39,958 nt of DNA from Chloroflexota bacterium. Lineage in GTDB: Bacteria > Chloroflexota > Anaerolineae > Anaerolineales > UBA4823. The notes beneath the pieces were generated by a model that saw only the letters and a program-made list of their open reading frames with translations, made no database searches and was not told where the DNA came from. Made by a program: the position numbers and the translations under genes. The stretch covers positions 1 through 39,958 of the forward strand of contig JAKQIM010000010.1 in assembly GCA_029557965.1 (NCBI GenBank), written 5' to 3'. This document shows positions 7,267 to 15,709 of the stretch, piece after piece (positions within the stretch are counted from its first letter, which is position 1; the number at the start of each line of letters is the position of its first letter).

Positions 7267-8211
7267 TCATGCACTGGGGGGTGTGACCAGCTTGGCCTTC
7301 TTGCGCTTGGCGCGCCAGCGCAGGATGGCCCACACGATCAGGACGATCGGGCCCAGGCACACCAGCGCCACCGGCAGCACATACAGCACAATCCAGATAG
7401 CGGCATCCGCCAGGCCCTTGAGGGTATTGATCAAAGCCTGGACCGCATCCTTGGCCACACCGGCCGGCTGCCAGCCGCCAATGGTCAGGGGCTGCACGGC
7501 CTCGTTGGTCTGCAGCTCAACGCTGATGGCCGACATGGCCGCCGACTGCTCGTAATACTGCATCTGGCCCTTGATGACCTCGATCTGTTCGCGCACAGAT
7601 ACCAGTTGGTTGTACACGCTCAGCACGTCTTCGGTCTTGATCGCCTCATCCATGATCGCCTGGAGCTGGTCTTCAGCCGCCTCGAGGTTGGTCAGGCGCG
7701 AAGCCAGGTCGGTATATTCGGCGGTCACATCCTGGCTGGTGATCTCTTCGCGGATCACCGGCTGGCCGGTTTCGGCCTTGATGCGGGTCAGGGCCTCGTT
7801 CAGCTTCCCAGCCGGCACGCGGATGGTGATATAAACATAAGGCACCTTCACGCCGCTCTCCAGCACAGACTGGTACATATTGGCCGAGACCACGTAACCA
7901 CCCATCTCTTCGGCCAGCTTGGAGATGTTTTCCATAGAAACAGTCGGATCATCCACCGCCAGCGACAGGTTGGCGTTCTTGATCACCATGCGCTCGACGG
8001 TAGTTGCATCCACGGCTGTGTTCGATACAAAGCCAGGCTCTTGCGGAATACCGCTGGCAGACTCGGCGGTATCGTATTCATAATATTCCCGTTCTACGGC
8101 TGGGGCGTATGAGTCGGTCACGGCGCCGCCATCATAAGCGCTCTTGGCACTGGCACAGCCCGCCAACAGCAAGGCCAGGATCACAGTTGCGAGTAAAATT
8201 TTCTTGAACAT
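7267..8211 (-). CDS. DUF4349-family lipoprotein
   Basis: Probable cell-envelope protein of 314 residues. The N-terminus MFKKILLATVILALLLAGC is a lipoprotein signal peptide with the lipidated Cys at 19. A DUF4349 region runs from about VERMVIKNANLSLAV to AISVELQ: a beta-rich part, then a coiled-coil-like stretch (LASRLTNLEAAEDQLQAIMDEA...VREQIEVIKGQMQYYE). A single TM helix (IWIVLYVLPVALVCLGPIVLIV) and a basic tail RWRAKRKKAK follow, so the C-terminus is probably anchored with its end in the cytoplasm. The start at 8211 is chosen because GGAGGAG lies 6 nt upstream and the signal peptide begins there; an ATG five codons earlier lacks this. The biochemical function of DUF4349 is not known to me. 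Confidence 0.85.
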   Translation of the reverse strand: MFKKILLATVILALLLAGCASAKSAYDGGAVTDSYAPAVEREYYEYDTAESASGIPQEPGFVSNTAVDATTVERMVIKNANLSLAVDDPTVSMENISKLAEEMGGYVVSANMYQSVLESGVKVPYVYITIRVPAGKLNEALTRIKAETGQPVIREEITSQDVTAEYTDLASRLTNLEAAEDQLQAIMDEAIKTEDVLSVYNQLVSVREQIEVIKGQMQYYEQSAAMSAISVELQTNEAVQPLTIGGWQPAGVAKDAVQALINTLKGLADAAIWIVLYVLPVALVCLGPIVLIVWAILRWRAKRKKAKLVTPPSA

Positions 8212-8286
8212 GGTTTTCTCCTCCATCCTCGATAGTTAGCTATGAGACGCTGCGGATATTGAGGAAGTTCCCCTATTTCAGGGATT

Positions 8287-9015
8287 TTACCACCCGGCAG
8301 ACAGGCGCTGGATGTGGCGCTCGGGCAGCTTGGCCTTTTCCATGCGCGCCTGCACGCTGACGATATCGTAGGCCACCCGGTGGCACTCCCAGGTATTCTG
8401 ATCCATATCCACGATGGCATATGCGGCGCGTGGGTCACGGTCGCGCGGTTGGCCTACCGAGCCCGGGTTCAGGATGGCGCGCGGCGCCAGGGTAAGCTGG
8501 GTTTCGTTTTCAGGCACCACCAGGCGGGCGTAGACCGTATCATCTGGCAGGTAATACATCACCGGCAAATGGGTATGGCCCACGAAACAGTACAGGGTGT
8601 CAAAGAAATCAAAATTGAGGGTAGCGGTACGTGTATCCAGCAGGTATTCCCATACCGGTTGGCGCGGGCTGCCGTGCACCAGGGTGATCAGCTCCATTTC
8701 AATGCGCTCTGGCAGGCTTTGCAAGAACGCCAGGTTGGTAGTGTTGAGACGCTGCTGGGTCCAGAGGATGGCAGTGCGCGCCTCGGGGTTGAACGAATCC
8801 ACCTCGATGTGTTTCAACGCCGCGGCGTCGTGATTGCCCAAAATGCACTGCAAATTGGGCAATGCCGCAATGCGCTCAACGCACTCGTTGGGGTCAGGGC
8901 CGTAGCCCACCAGGTCGCCCAGGCACCAGGTTGCATCCACCGTACCGGCATCTGCCAGCACGGCCTCCAGGGCAGTGATATTGGCATGGATATCAGAAAT
9001 GATCAGGGTTCGCAT
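8287..9015 (-). CDS. Calcineurin-like metallophosphoesterase (YfcE/MJ0936-like)
   Basis: Dimetal phosphoesterase, 242 residues, cytoplasmic. The motifs appear in order: D-x-H in ISDIHAN (residues 7-11), GDLVGYGP (about 33-40), GNHD (about 61-64), LVHGSP and GHTHLPV. This is the pattern of small phosphodiesterases acting on nucleotides or nucleic-acid model substrates; the true substrate is unknown. The transcript appears leaderless: TACTAT stands 6 nt before the ATG. It neighbours the methyltransferase gene on the same strand (49-bp gap), but each gene has its own -10 box. Confidence 0.9.
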   Translation of the reverse strand: MRTLIISDIHANITALEAVLADAGTVDATWCLGDLVGYGPDPNECVERIAALPNLQCILGNHDAAALKHIEVDSFNPEARTAILWTQQRLNTTNLAFLQSLPERIEMELITLVHGSPRQPVWEYLLDTRTATLNFDFFDTLYCFVGHTHLPVMYYLPDDTVYARLVVPENETQLTLAPRAILNPGSVGQPRDRDPRAAYAIVDMDQNTWECHRVAYDIVSVQARMEKAKLPERHIQRLSAGW

Positions 9016-9021
9016 GGGTTA

Positions 9022-9027
9022 ATAGTA
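9022..9027 (-). promoter_or_regulatory. Candidate -10 box of the metallophosphoesterase gene
   Basis: Minus-strand TACTAT (4/6 to consensus) with a 6-nt spacer to the ATG, and no Shine-Dalgarno. This is the weakest of the leaderless set. Confidence 0.35.
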
Positions 9028-9064
9028 GCACAAAAAGTTATTTTTGGGTGATGAAGGTAATCTT

Positions 9065-9799
9065 TCATGTGTCTTGCAGACCCCAAACCTGGTACAGGCC
9101 CAGCCGGCCGCCTTCGCCATCCGAGTAGAAGCTCTCAAGCGAGACGAAGCCGGTTTGTTCGGCCAGGCGGGCAAGCTCGGCTGGGCCGAAGGCATGCACA
9201 TAGCGCAGGCCGCGCCCGCCCTGCCGCCAATCGAGCAGGTAGTCGCCGGGTTCCACGTCACTCTCCACCAGGCCCGCCTCTTGCCAGGCCTGGATGCGGG
9301 CGCGCAGGCGCTGGCTTTCGAGGAACTGCCAGGTGGAGAAGATAAAATGCCCATTGGGCGAGAGCATGCGGCGCACCTGGGCCAGCAGCCTGCGCTGCAG
9401 GTCAGAGCCGGGCAGGTGATGCAGCACAGCAAAAGCCAGGATAAGGTCCGGCTGGTAATCTGCCACTGCCGCCGCCCAATTGGGGTCAGCCAGGTCGACC
9501 TGGGCAAAGCGGCAGTCCAGTGCTGGCGTTTCCGGCTGATCCAGTGCCGCCTCGGCCAGCAGGCCGGCAGAGAAATCTAGCCCCACATAGGTCCCTTGCC
9601 AGCCGCGCCGGGCCAGGTCGCGCGCCAGCTCGCCGTTGCCGCAGCCCAGGTCCAACAGCTTGGCCGGGCTGGGCAGGCCGTCTAAGACGCGCCGCACCCC
9701 CGGCTGCAAGCGCTGGCGGGTCGCCGAAAACTGGAGCGCAAAGGTCTGGTAAAATTGATGGTTGAGAGCCAACAACTGCTCGACAATTTCAGGTTGCAC
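9065..9799 (-). CDS. Class I SAM methyltransferase, Trm9/ALKBH8-like (possible tRNA wobble-uridine methyltransferase)
   Basis: 244 residues from a GTG start. FSATRQR at residues 24-30 matches the F-S-x-T-R motif that opens Trm9 and ALKBH8 methyltransferase domains. Motif I, LDLGCGNG, is at 49-56, followed by GLDFS, LAFAVLHHL and the C-terminal pair GDYLLDW and LRYVHAFGPAELARL, the counterparts of the VPW and YRYYH.F..GEL segments in Trm9. Trm9 methylates the carboxymethyl group of cm5U34 made by Elongator. Here the gene is divergent from elp3 with overlapping -10 boxes, which supports the same pathway. The start is chosen at GTG 9799 because TATAAT lies 6 nt before it; an in-frame ATG at 9949 would run through the promoter and into elp3. 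Methyltransferase is near certain; tRNA specificity is inference. Confidence 0.7.
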   Translation of the reverse strand: MQPEIVEQLLALNHQFYQTFALQFSATRQRLQPGVRRVLDGLPSPAKLLDLGCGNGELARDLARRGWQGTYVGLDFSAGLLAEAALDQPETPALDCRFAQVDLADPNWAAAVADYQPDLILAFAVLHHLPGSDLQRRLLAQVRRMLSPNGHFIFSTWQFLESQRLRARIQAWQEAGLVESDVEPGDYLLDWRQGGRGLRYVHAFGPAELARLAEQTGFVSLESFYSDGEGGRLGLYQVWGLQDT

Positions 9800-9804
9800 A
9801 CAGG

Positions 9805-9811
9805 TATTATA
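9805..9811. promoter_or_regulatory. Overlapping divergent -10 boxes shared by the methyltransferase gene and elp3
   Basis: The 7-nt core TATTATA reads as TATTAT on the plus strand (5 nt before the elp3 ATG) and as TATAAT on the minus strand (6 nt before the methyltransferase GTG). Both genes would make leaderless mRNAs from one symmetric promoter core. Confidence 0.6.
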
Positions 9812-9815
9812 ACGG

Positions 9816-11411
9816 ATGAAAGACCGTAACGCCTGGTGGGAAGCCCGCCAGTACACCCCCGAAATGCTCGCCCAGGCCCGCAAGGCGCTGGAAGCCGTGC
9901 GCGCCGGCCAACATGTAGAGCAGGCCCTGCACCAATACCCCGACCCCAAGGGCGGCTACCTGGCCAAGCACACCCTGGTGGCAGTGTACCGCCAGCTCAC
10001 CGAGAGTGGTGAGTGGCCGGCAGACCCGGCCTTGCTGGAACGCATCCGCATGAAGCCCGTGCGCACCCTCTCGGGCGTTACCACGGTCACCGTGCTGACC
10101 AAGCCCTATCCCTGCCCGGCTGCCTGCATATTCTGCCCCAACGATGTGCGCATGCCCAAGAGCTACCTGCCCGACGAGCCCGGGGCTCGCCGGGGACTTG
10201 AAAACGAATTTGACCCCTACCGCCAGGTAGCCGGGCGCATCCAGGCCCTGCAGGCCGTGGGGCACCCTTCTGACAAGATCGAACTGCTGATCTTGGGCGG
10301 TAGTTGGAGTGCTTACCGCAAAGATTATCAAGAATGGTTCGTCCGGCGCTGCTTTGACGCCATGAACGGGGTTGATCTGCCCAGCCTGGAAGAAGCCCAG
10401 GCTTATAACGAAACCGCCACCCACCGCAACGTGGGCATGGCGGTGGAGACCCGCCCCGACCTGGTGACGCCCGCCGAGCTGGCCTGGCTGCGCGCCCTGG
10501 GCGTGACCAAGCTGCAAATGGGCGCCCAAAGCATGGATGATCGCATCCTGGCCCTGAACCGGCGCGGTCACACGGTGGCTGAGACACAGCAAGCCGTGGC
10601 CCTGCTGCGCGCCGGGGGCTTCAAGGTGGTGCTGCACTGGATGCCCAACTTATTGGGCGCCACACCTGATTCGGACCGTCAGGATTTTCCCCACTTATGG
10701 CACAACCTCTGCCCCGATGAGATCAAGATCTACCCCACCCAACTGCTTGCCACCGCGGCGCTGATGGAATACTGGCGGCGCGGCGAATACACCCCTTACA
10801 CCACGCAGCAGTTGATTGAGCTGATCGCGGATCTCAAGCCAGGCATTCCGCGTTACTGCCGCGTCAACCGGATCATCCGCGACATCCCCTCCGACAATGT
10901 GGTCGAGGGCAACAAGCGCACCAGCCTGCGCCAAGATGTGCAGGCCGAGATGGCCCGCCGGGGCACAGCCTGCCAGTGCATCCGCTGCCGCGAAGTGCGC
11001 GGCCAGAAAGTAGATGCCAGCCAACTGCGCCTGGAGAACACCATCTATCCGGCCGGAGAAGCCGAAGAGCATTTTCTCTCCTTTGTCACCCCCGATGACA
11101 AGATCGCCGGCTTCTTGCGCCTGTCGCTGCCGGGCCCTGGGTCACCAGGTACGGGGATGGCTGACCTGGCTGGGGCGGCGATCATCCGCGAAGTGCATGT
11201 CTACGGCCAATCCCTGCCCGTTGGCTCTGGGCGGCACGGCGCAGCCCAACATGCCGGGCTGGGCAGCCAGCTTTTACAACATGCCGAGCAGGTGGCTCGC
11301 CAGCACGGCTTCGCCCGCCTGGCTGTCATTTCAGCCGTCGGCACACGCCAGTATTACCTGGAACGCGGCTTCGAACGCGGCGCGCTGTACCTGGTCAAGA
11401 AATTGGCCTGA
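9816..11411 (+). CDS. elp3: Elp3 family radical-SAM/GNAT tRNA uridine(34) modification enzyme
   Basis: Stand-alone Elp3 of 531 residues. Elp3 uses acetyl-CoA and radical SAM chemistry to form cm5U at the tRNA wobble position. The radical-SAM cluster cysteines are C100, C104 and C107 (KPYPCPAACIFCP), preceded by VRTLSGVTTVTVLT. Further Elp3 hallmarks are KIELLILGGSW, YQEWFVRRCFDAMNG, ETRPD, QMGAQS, the zinc/tRNA segment RDIPSDNVVEGNKRTSLRQD with CQCIRCREVR, and a C-terminal acetyltransferase domain (IREVHVYG, HAGLGSQLLQHAE, VISAVGTRQYYLERGFE). Both catalytic domains look intact. No Elp1, Elp2 or Elp4-6 genes are in the window, as expected for bacterial Elp3. The likely partner is the divergent methyltransferase gene. 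There is no Shine-Dalgarno; a -10 box ends 5 nt before the ATG. Confidence 0.93.
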   Translation: MKDRNAWWEARQYTPEMLAQARKALEAVRAGQHVEQALHQYPDPKGGYLAKHTLVAVYRQLTESGEWPADPALLERIRMKPVRTLSGVTTVTVLTKPYPCPAACIFCPNDVRMPKSYLPDEPGARRGLENEFDPYRQVAGRIQALQAVGHPSDKIELLILGGSWSAYRKDYQEWFVRRCFDAMNGVDLPSLEEAQAYNETATHRNVGMAVETRPDLVTPAELAWLRALGVTKLQMGAQSMDDRILALNRRGHTVAETQQAVALLRAGGFKVVLHWMPNLLGATPDSDRQDFPHLWHNLCPDEIKIYPTQLLATAALMEYWRRGEYTPYTTQQLIELIADLKPGIPRYCRVNRIIRDIPSDNVVEGNKRTSLRQDVQAEMARRGTACQCIRCREVRGQKVDASQLRLENTIYPAGEAEEHFLSFVTPDDKIAGFLRLSLPGPGSPGTGMADLAGAAIIREVHVYGQSLPVGSGRHGAAQHAGLGSQLLQHAEQVARQHGFARLAVISAVGTRQYYLERGFERGALYLVKKLA

Positions 11412-11467
11412 AACCGGCCGCGCTGCGCTTGATGACACTTTACATACCGCAATGAGGATTATAAACC

Positions 11468-11496
11468 TTGCAAAAGGTGCAAAGTTCTGTGACAAT
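11468..11496 (+). promoter_or_regulatory. Sigma-70-like promoter of fhs
   Basis: TTGCAA at 11468-11473, a 17-nt spacer, then GACAAT at 11491-11496. The mRNA leader would be about 50 nt, and AAGGAG follows before the ATG at 11552. Confidence 0.5.
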
Positions 11497-11551
11497 AGAA
11501 GCATAAACTATAGACATGACCCAACATGATTAAGGAAGGAGAAATCTGATT

Positions 11552-13471
11552 ATGCCCGTTAAAACCGGCTCTCGTCCATTCACCCCGCTCAAGTTAAAGC
11601 TGCGCCTGCCCGTCCCTTCGGATATTGAGATTGCGCAGGAGGCCGACCTGAAACCCATCGCCCAGGTGGCAGAGGAAATTGGTCTGTTACCATCTGAGCT
11701 TGAAATGCACGGCGAGTACAAAGCCAAGGTGCGCCTGAGCGTCTTAGAGCGCCTGAAAGATGTGCCCAACGGCATTTATGTCGATGTGACCGCCATCACC
11801 CCCACCCCGCTGGGTGAAGGCAAAAGCACCACCATGGTTGGCTTGAGCCAGGCCCTGGGCGCCCACCTGGGCAAGCGCGTCTTCACCTGCATCCGCCAGC
11901 CCAGCCAGGGGCCCACCTTTGGCATCAAGGGCGGCGCGGCCGGCGGCGGCTACAGCCAGGTGATCCCGATGGAAGATTTCAACCTGCACCTGACCGGCGA
12001 TATCCACGCCATCACCGCAGCCAACAACCTGATCGCCGCCGCCATTGATGCCCGCATCTTACACGAACGCGCCCAGGCCGACGACAACAAGCTCTTTAAC
12101 GCCCTCTGCCCGGTCGATAAGCAGGGCAAGCGGCGTTTTTCACCCTCTATGCTGCGCCGCCTGGAAAAACTGGGCATCAACAAGACCGACCCCAACGACC
12201 TGACCCCCGAAGAGCGCACGCGCTTTGCCCGCCTGGATATTGACCCCGCTTCGATCACCTGGCGGCGCGTGGTAGATACCAACGACCGTTTCTTGCGCAC
12301 CATCACCATTGGACAGGGCCCCGAAGAGAAGGGCAATGAACGCCAGACCGGCTACGATATCGCCGTGGCGAGCGAGATCATGGCCATTTTGGCCCTCACC
12401 ACCGACCTGGCTGACATGCGCCAGCGCATGGGGCGCATCGTCATCGGCACCAACAAGGCTGGCGAGGCCATCACCGTAGAAGACCTGGGCGCGGCCGGTG
12501 CGGCTACCGTGTTGATGAAGGATGCCATCACGCCCACCCTGATGCAAACCCTTGAAGGCACGCCCGTTTTTGTGCATGCCGGGCCTTTTGCCAACATCGC
12601 CCACGGCCAGAGCTCCATCATCGCCGACCGCATCGCCCTCAAGCTGGCCGATTACGTGGTCACCGAATCGGGCTTCGGCGCCGATATTGGCATGGAGAAG
12701 TTCTTCGACATCAAGTGCCGCTACTCAGGGCTGGTGCCGCAGGTGGTGGTATTGGTAGCCACCGTGCGCGCCCTGAAGATGCACGGCGGCGGGCCCAAGG
12801 TGGTGGCTGGCAAGCCCCTGGACGTGGCCTACACCGAAGAGAACCTGGACCTGCTGCGCGCTGGGCTGGGCAACCTGCAGCATCACATCCGCAATGCCAA
12901 GCGGTTTGGCATCAACGTGGTGGTAGCCATCAACTCCTTCAAAGATGATACCGCCGGCGAGGTCGAATTGATCCGCCAGGCGGCGGTAGAAGCCGGGGCC
13001 GAGGATGCCGTGGTTTGCCGCCACTGGATGGAGGGCGGGGCCGGGGCCGTCAAACTGGCAGAAGCCGTGATCAAAGCGGCCGAAAAGCCCACCAACTTCC
13101 AGTTCCTTTACCCGTTGGAAATGTCGATCAAAGAGAAGATCGAAACCATCTGCACCCAAATTTACGGCGCTGACGGCGTTGATTACCTGCCGGAGGCCGA
13201 GGCGAAGATCGAGCTGTACACCCGCCTGGGCTTCGATAAACTGCCGCTGTGCATGGCAAAGACCCACCTCAGCCTGAGCCACGACCCAGCCTTGAAGGGC
13301 GTGCCCAAGGGCTACCACATCCCCATCCGCGATATCCGCGCTTCGGTGGGGGCAGGCTTCTTGTATCCTCTGCTGGGCGAGATGCGCACCATGCCCGGCC
13401 TGCCCACCCGCCCGGTGTTCTACGATGTGGACCTGGACCTGGAGACAGGGCGCGTGGTAGGGCTGTTCTAA
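11552..13471 (+). CDS. fhs: Formate--tetrahydrofolate ligase, long eukaryotic-like type
   Basis: Makes 10-formyl-THF from formate, ATP and THF. It feeds purine and formyl-Met synthesis and is the methyl-branch entry of the Wood-Ljungdahl pathway. The P-loop TPLGEGKST is at residues 85-93. Other family motifs are [71 protein letters not shown] and the C-terminal [11 protein letters not shown]. At 639 residues it is longer than the usual bacterial enzyme of about 555-560. It has the segment [21 protein letters not shown] and [12 protein letters not shown] that I recall from the eukaryotic MTHFD1 synthetase domain. AAGGAG stands about 10 nt before the ATG. It is monocistronic, with its own promoter and a long-arm terminator. 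Confidence 0.95.
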   Translation: MPVKTGSRPFTPLKLKLRLPVPSDIEIAQEADLKPIAQVAEEIGLLPSELEMHGEYKAKVRLSVLERLKDVPNGIYVDVTAITPTPLGEGKSTTMVGLSQALGAHLGKRVFTCIRQPSQGPTFGIKGGAAGGGYSQVIPMEDFNLHLTGDIHAITAANNLIAAAIDARILHERAQADDNKLFNALCPVDKQGKRRFSPSMLRRLEKLGINKTDPNDLTPEERTRFARLDIDPASITWRRVVDTNDRFLRTITIGQGPEEKGNERQTGYDIAVASEIMAILALTTDLADMRQRMGRIVIGTNKAGEAITVEDLGAAGAATVLMKDAITPTLMQTLEGTPVFVHAGPFANIAHGQSSIIADRIALKLADYVVTESGFGADIGMEKFFDIKCRYSGLVPQVVVLVATVRALKMHGGGPKVVAGKPLDVAYTEENLDLLRAGLGNLQHHIRNAKRFGINVVVAINSFKDDTAGEVELIRQAAVEAGAEDAVVCRHWMEGGAGAVKLAEAVIKAAEKPTNFQFLYPLEMSIKEKIETICTQIYGADGVDYLPEAEAKIELYTRLGFDKLPLCMAKTHLSLSHDPALKGVPKGYHIPIRDIRASVGAGFLYPLLGEMRTMPGLPTRPVFYDVDLDLETGRVVGLF

Positions 13472-13490
13472 AGTAGAGTCTCTAACTGAT

Positions 13491-13538
13491 GAAAACGAAA
13501 GGTGGGTTGTGCCAAAACACAGCCCACCTTTCGTTTTC
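13491..13538. terminator. Long-arm terminator after fhs
   Basis: 21-bp arms, 13491-13511 and 13518-13538, with one G-U wobble that favours the rightward RNA. Loop ccaaaa. The outer stem GAAAACGAA resembles the def terminator. Confidence 0.75.
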
Positions 13539-13575
13539 GGAATCTCCAGCCATACCATCTTTCCTCAATCTCGTC

Positions 13576-13581
13576 TATAAT
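13576..13581 (+). promoter_or_regulatory. Candidate -10 box of the signalling operon
   Basis: TATAAT, 16 nt before the ATG at 13598. A weak AAAGGG lies between them, so a short leader is likely here. Confidence 0.45.
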
Positions 13582-13597
13582 TCTACAAAGGGTCTCC

Positions 13598-15247
13598 ATG
13601 GCGCAAACAACCCTCGGCCCCAACTTCTATCAGCAAGTATTTGCCGATGCACCGGTGATTGTGTGCTGCCTGGCACCAGATGGCAGCACGGTGGCGATCA
13701 ACCCCGCGGGTGAACGCTTAACCGGTTACCGGGCAGAAGAGCTGACCGGCCATAATTTTTGGCGCGTGCTCTTCCCAGAGGATGACTATAAGCAGATTGT
13801 CCAAAGCGTATTGGACACCCTGAAAGAGGTTGATCTGCTGGATTACGAGATGACCGTCACGACCAAAGATGGCTTCCCGCGCATCATCTCGTGGAGCCTG
13901 ATCGGCCGTTACGAGGGGGATGAACTGGTCGAGATCATCGGCTTTGGCAACGACCTGACCGAACGGCGCCAGGCAGAGCAAGAACGCGAACGCCTCTTGC
14001 ACGCTCACGAGCACCGTTCTCGCCACCTCCAGCTTGCCGCTGAAGTAGCCACCAGCGTCAGCACCCTGTTAGATACCCAAGAGCTGATCGTCCAAACTGT
14101 AGAAAAGATCAAAGAAGCCTTCGATTATTATTACGTCGGCCTCTTTTTGGTGGACGAAACTGGCGAATACGCCGAGCTGCGCGCCGGCACCGGCCAGGCC
14201 GGTGAAGAAATGATCGAGGCCGGGCACAAGCTTAAGGTGGGCGATGGCTCGATGATCGGGTGGAGCATTGCCAATGGGCTGCCGCGCATCGCCCTGGATG
14301 TGGGCCAAGACGCCGTTCACTTCAGCAACCCCCGCCTGCCCGATACCCGCTCAGAAGTGGCCTTGCCCCTGATCAGCCGCGGCCAACGCATCGGCGCGCT
14401 GACCTTCCAGAGCACAGCCGAGGCAGCCTTCACCGACAGCGACCTGGCCATCTTGAGCGTGATGGCCGAACAATTGGCGGTAGCCATCGAGAACACACGC
14501 CTCTACGAACAGGTGCAGCAGCATGCCGCCCATCTAGAAAAGCGCGTCGCCGAGCGCACAGCCGAGCTGACCGCCGTCAACAAAGAGCTGGAGGCCTTTG
14601 CCTATTCCGTCTCGCACGACCTGCGCGCCCCGCTGCGCGCCATTGACGGCTTCAGCCAGGCCCTGCTAGAAGACTACGCCAGCAGCCTGGATGCAGCCGG
14701 GCTGGATTATCTGCACCGCGTCCGCACCGCCACCCGGCGCATGGGTCAATTGATCAGCGACCTGCTCAAGCTCTCGCGCCTGACGCGCGGCGAGATGCAC
14801 CGCGAGCGCGTGGATCTAAGCACCTTGGCCAGCGAAGTGCTGACCGACCTCGCTACCCTACAGCCCGAACGCCAGCTTGATTGCATCATTGCCCCTGGCC
14901 TGGCAGTAGAGGGTGATATTCGCCTGCTGCGCGTGGCGCTGGAGAATCTATTGGGCAACGCCTGGAAATTCACCAGCAAACTGCCACTCGCCCAGATCGA
15001 GTTCGGCCAAACCGAGATCGACGGCGAGCGCGTATTCTTCGTCAGGGATAATGGGGCCGGCTTCGACATGACCTATGTCGACAAACTGTTTGGCGCATTT
15101 CAACGCCTGCACGCGGTGAACGAGTTTGAGGGCACCGGCATTGGCCTGGCGACCGTACAGCGCGTCATTCACCGCCACGGCGGACGCATATGGGCCGAGG
15201 GGAAAGTAGAGCAAGGCGCTACATTCTATTTCACACTGCAAGGATGA
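13598..15247 (+). CDS. PAS-GAF sensor histidine kinase (phytochrome/Cph1 kinase class)
   Basis: 549 residues, no TM segment, so a cytoplasmic sensor. A PAS domain at about 10-125 (FADAPVIVCCLAPDGSTVAINPAGERLTGY) is followed by GAF at about 150-300, a helical linker and HisKA with the phosphoacceptor His340 in YSVSHDLRAPLRAIDGFSQ. HATPase has an N-box (ALENLLGNAWKFT), G1 (DNGAGFD) and G2 (GTGIGLA). The kinase core and the neighbouring Rcp1-like receiver recall Cph1-Rcp1 pairs. No chromophore-binding Cys is evident in the GAF, so light sensing is not supported. The start at 13598 is chosen because a TATAAT lies upstream and an earlier in-frame ATG falls inside the fhs terminator. It is the first gene of a three-gene operon. 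Confidence 0.92.
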   Translation: MAQTTLGPNFYQQVFADAPVIVCCLAPDGSTVAINPAGERLTGYRAEELTGHNFWRVLFPEDDYKQIVQSVLDTLKEVDLLDYEMTVTTKDGFPRIISWSLIGRYEGDELVEIIGFGNDLTERRQAEQERERLLHAHEHRSRHLQLAAEVATSVSTLLDTQELIVQTVEKIKEAFDYYYVGLFLVDETGEYAELRAGTGQAGEEMIEAGHKLKVGDGSMIGWSIANGLPRIALDVGQDAVHFSNPRLPDTRSEVALPLISRGQRIGALTFQSTAEAAFTDSDLAILSVMAEQLAVAIENTRLYEQVQQHAAHLEKRVAERTAELTAVNKELEAFAYSVSHDLRAPLRAIDGFSQALLEDYASSLDAAGLDYLHRVRTATRRMGQLISDLLKLSRLTRGEMHRERVDLSTLASEVLTDLATLQPERQLDCIIAPGLAVEGDIRLLRVALENLLGNAWKFTSKLPLAQIEFGQTEIDGERVFFVRDNGAGFDMTYVDKLFGAFQRLHAVNEFEGTGIGLATVQRVIHRHGGRIWAEGKVEQGATFYFTLQG

Positions 15248-15253
15248 GGGTTT

Positions 15254-15709
15254 ATGGAACGCAAATTCATTCTCTTGGTAGAAGATAACCCCGATGACGA
15301 GCTGCTGACCATGCGCGCCTTGCGCACCAGCCAGGTTGCCAATGACATTGTGGTTGCTCGCGATGGCGCCGAGGCGCTGGACTTTCTATTTGGGTCTGGG
15401 CCATACGATGGGCGGGATACAGAACAGGTGCCCGAGCTGATCCTGCTGGATCTCAAGCTGCCGAAGCTGGACGGGCTGGAAGTCTTACAGCGCATCCGCA
15501 GCGACAAACGCACCTGCCACCTGCCGGTGGTGGTATTGACATCCTCCGATGAGGAAATCGATATTATCGAGAGCTACAGCCGCGGCGCCAACAGCTATAT
15601 CCGCAAGCCGGTGGATTTTGATCAATTCATCGAATCGGTCAAACAACTGAAGCTGTATTGGCTGGTGCTGAACGTGCCACCACCCAAGGGCAAGCGCGTC
15701 ATGCGATGA
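15254..15709 (+). CDS. Single-domain response regulator, Rcp1-like
   Basis: 151 residues, receiver domain only. The acidic pocket is VEDNPDD, the phosphoacceptor is Asp66 in LILLDLKLPKLDG, the Thr/Ser switch is VVLTSSD, and the Lys is in YIRKPVDF. The extended alpha4-beta5 region (DIIESYSRGANSYIRKPVDFDQFIESVKQL) and the Leu/Pro-rich tail are typical of Rcp1-type regulators that pair with phytochrome-class kinases. It starts 6 nt after the upstream kinase stop, with a GGATGAGG ribosome-binding site overlapping that stop. Its own stop overlaps the next ATG (ATGA), so it is translationally coupled to the hybrid kinase. Likely partners are the two flanking kinases. Confidence 0.92.
   Translation: MERKFILLVEDNPDDELLTMRALRTSQVANDIVVARDGAEALDFLFGSGPYDGRDTEQVPELILLDLKLPKLDGLEVLQRIRSDKRTCHLPVVVLTSSDEEIDIIESYSRGANSYIRKPVDFDQFIESVKQLKLYWLVLNVPPPKGKRVMR

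Noticed and set aside
7237-8112. Long plus-strand open frame opposite the DUF4349 lipoprotein gene.
   Set aside because: A shadow frame: no homology, His/Gln-rich composition typical of antisense reading, and the other strand has a lipoprotein signal, ribosome-binding site and domain match.
12725-13558. Long minus-strand open frame opposite fhs (also 9807-10637 opposite elp3 and 27839-29049 opposite the ABC gene).
   Set aside because: High-GC antisense frames. The sense strand carries complete conserved enzymes and these frames resemble nothing.
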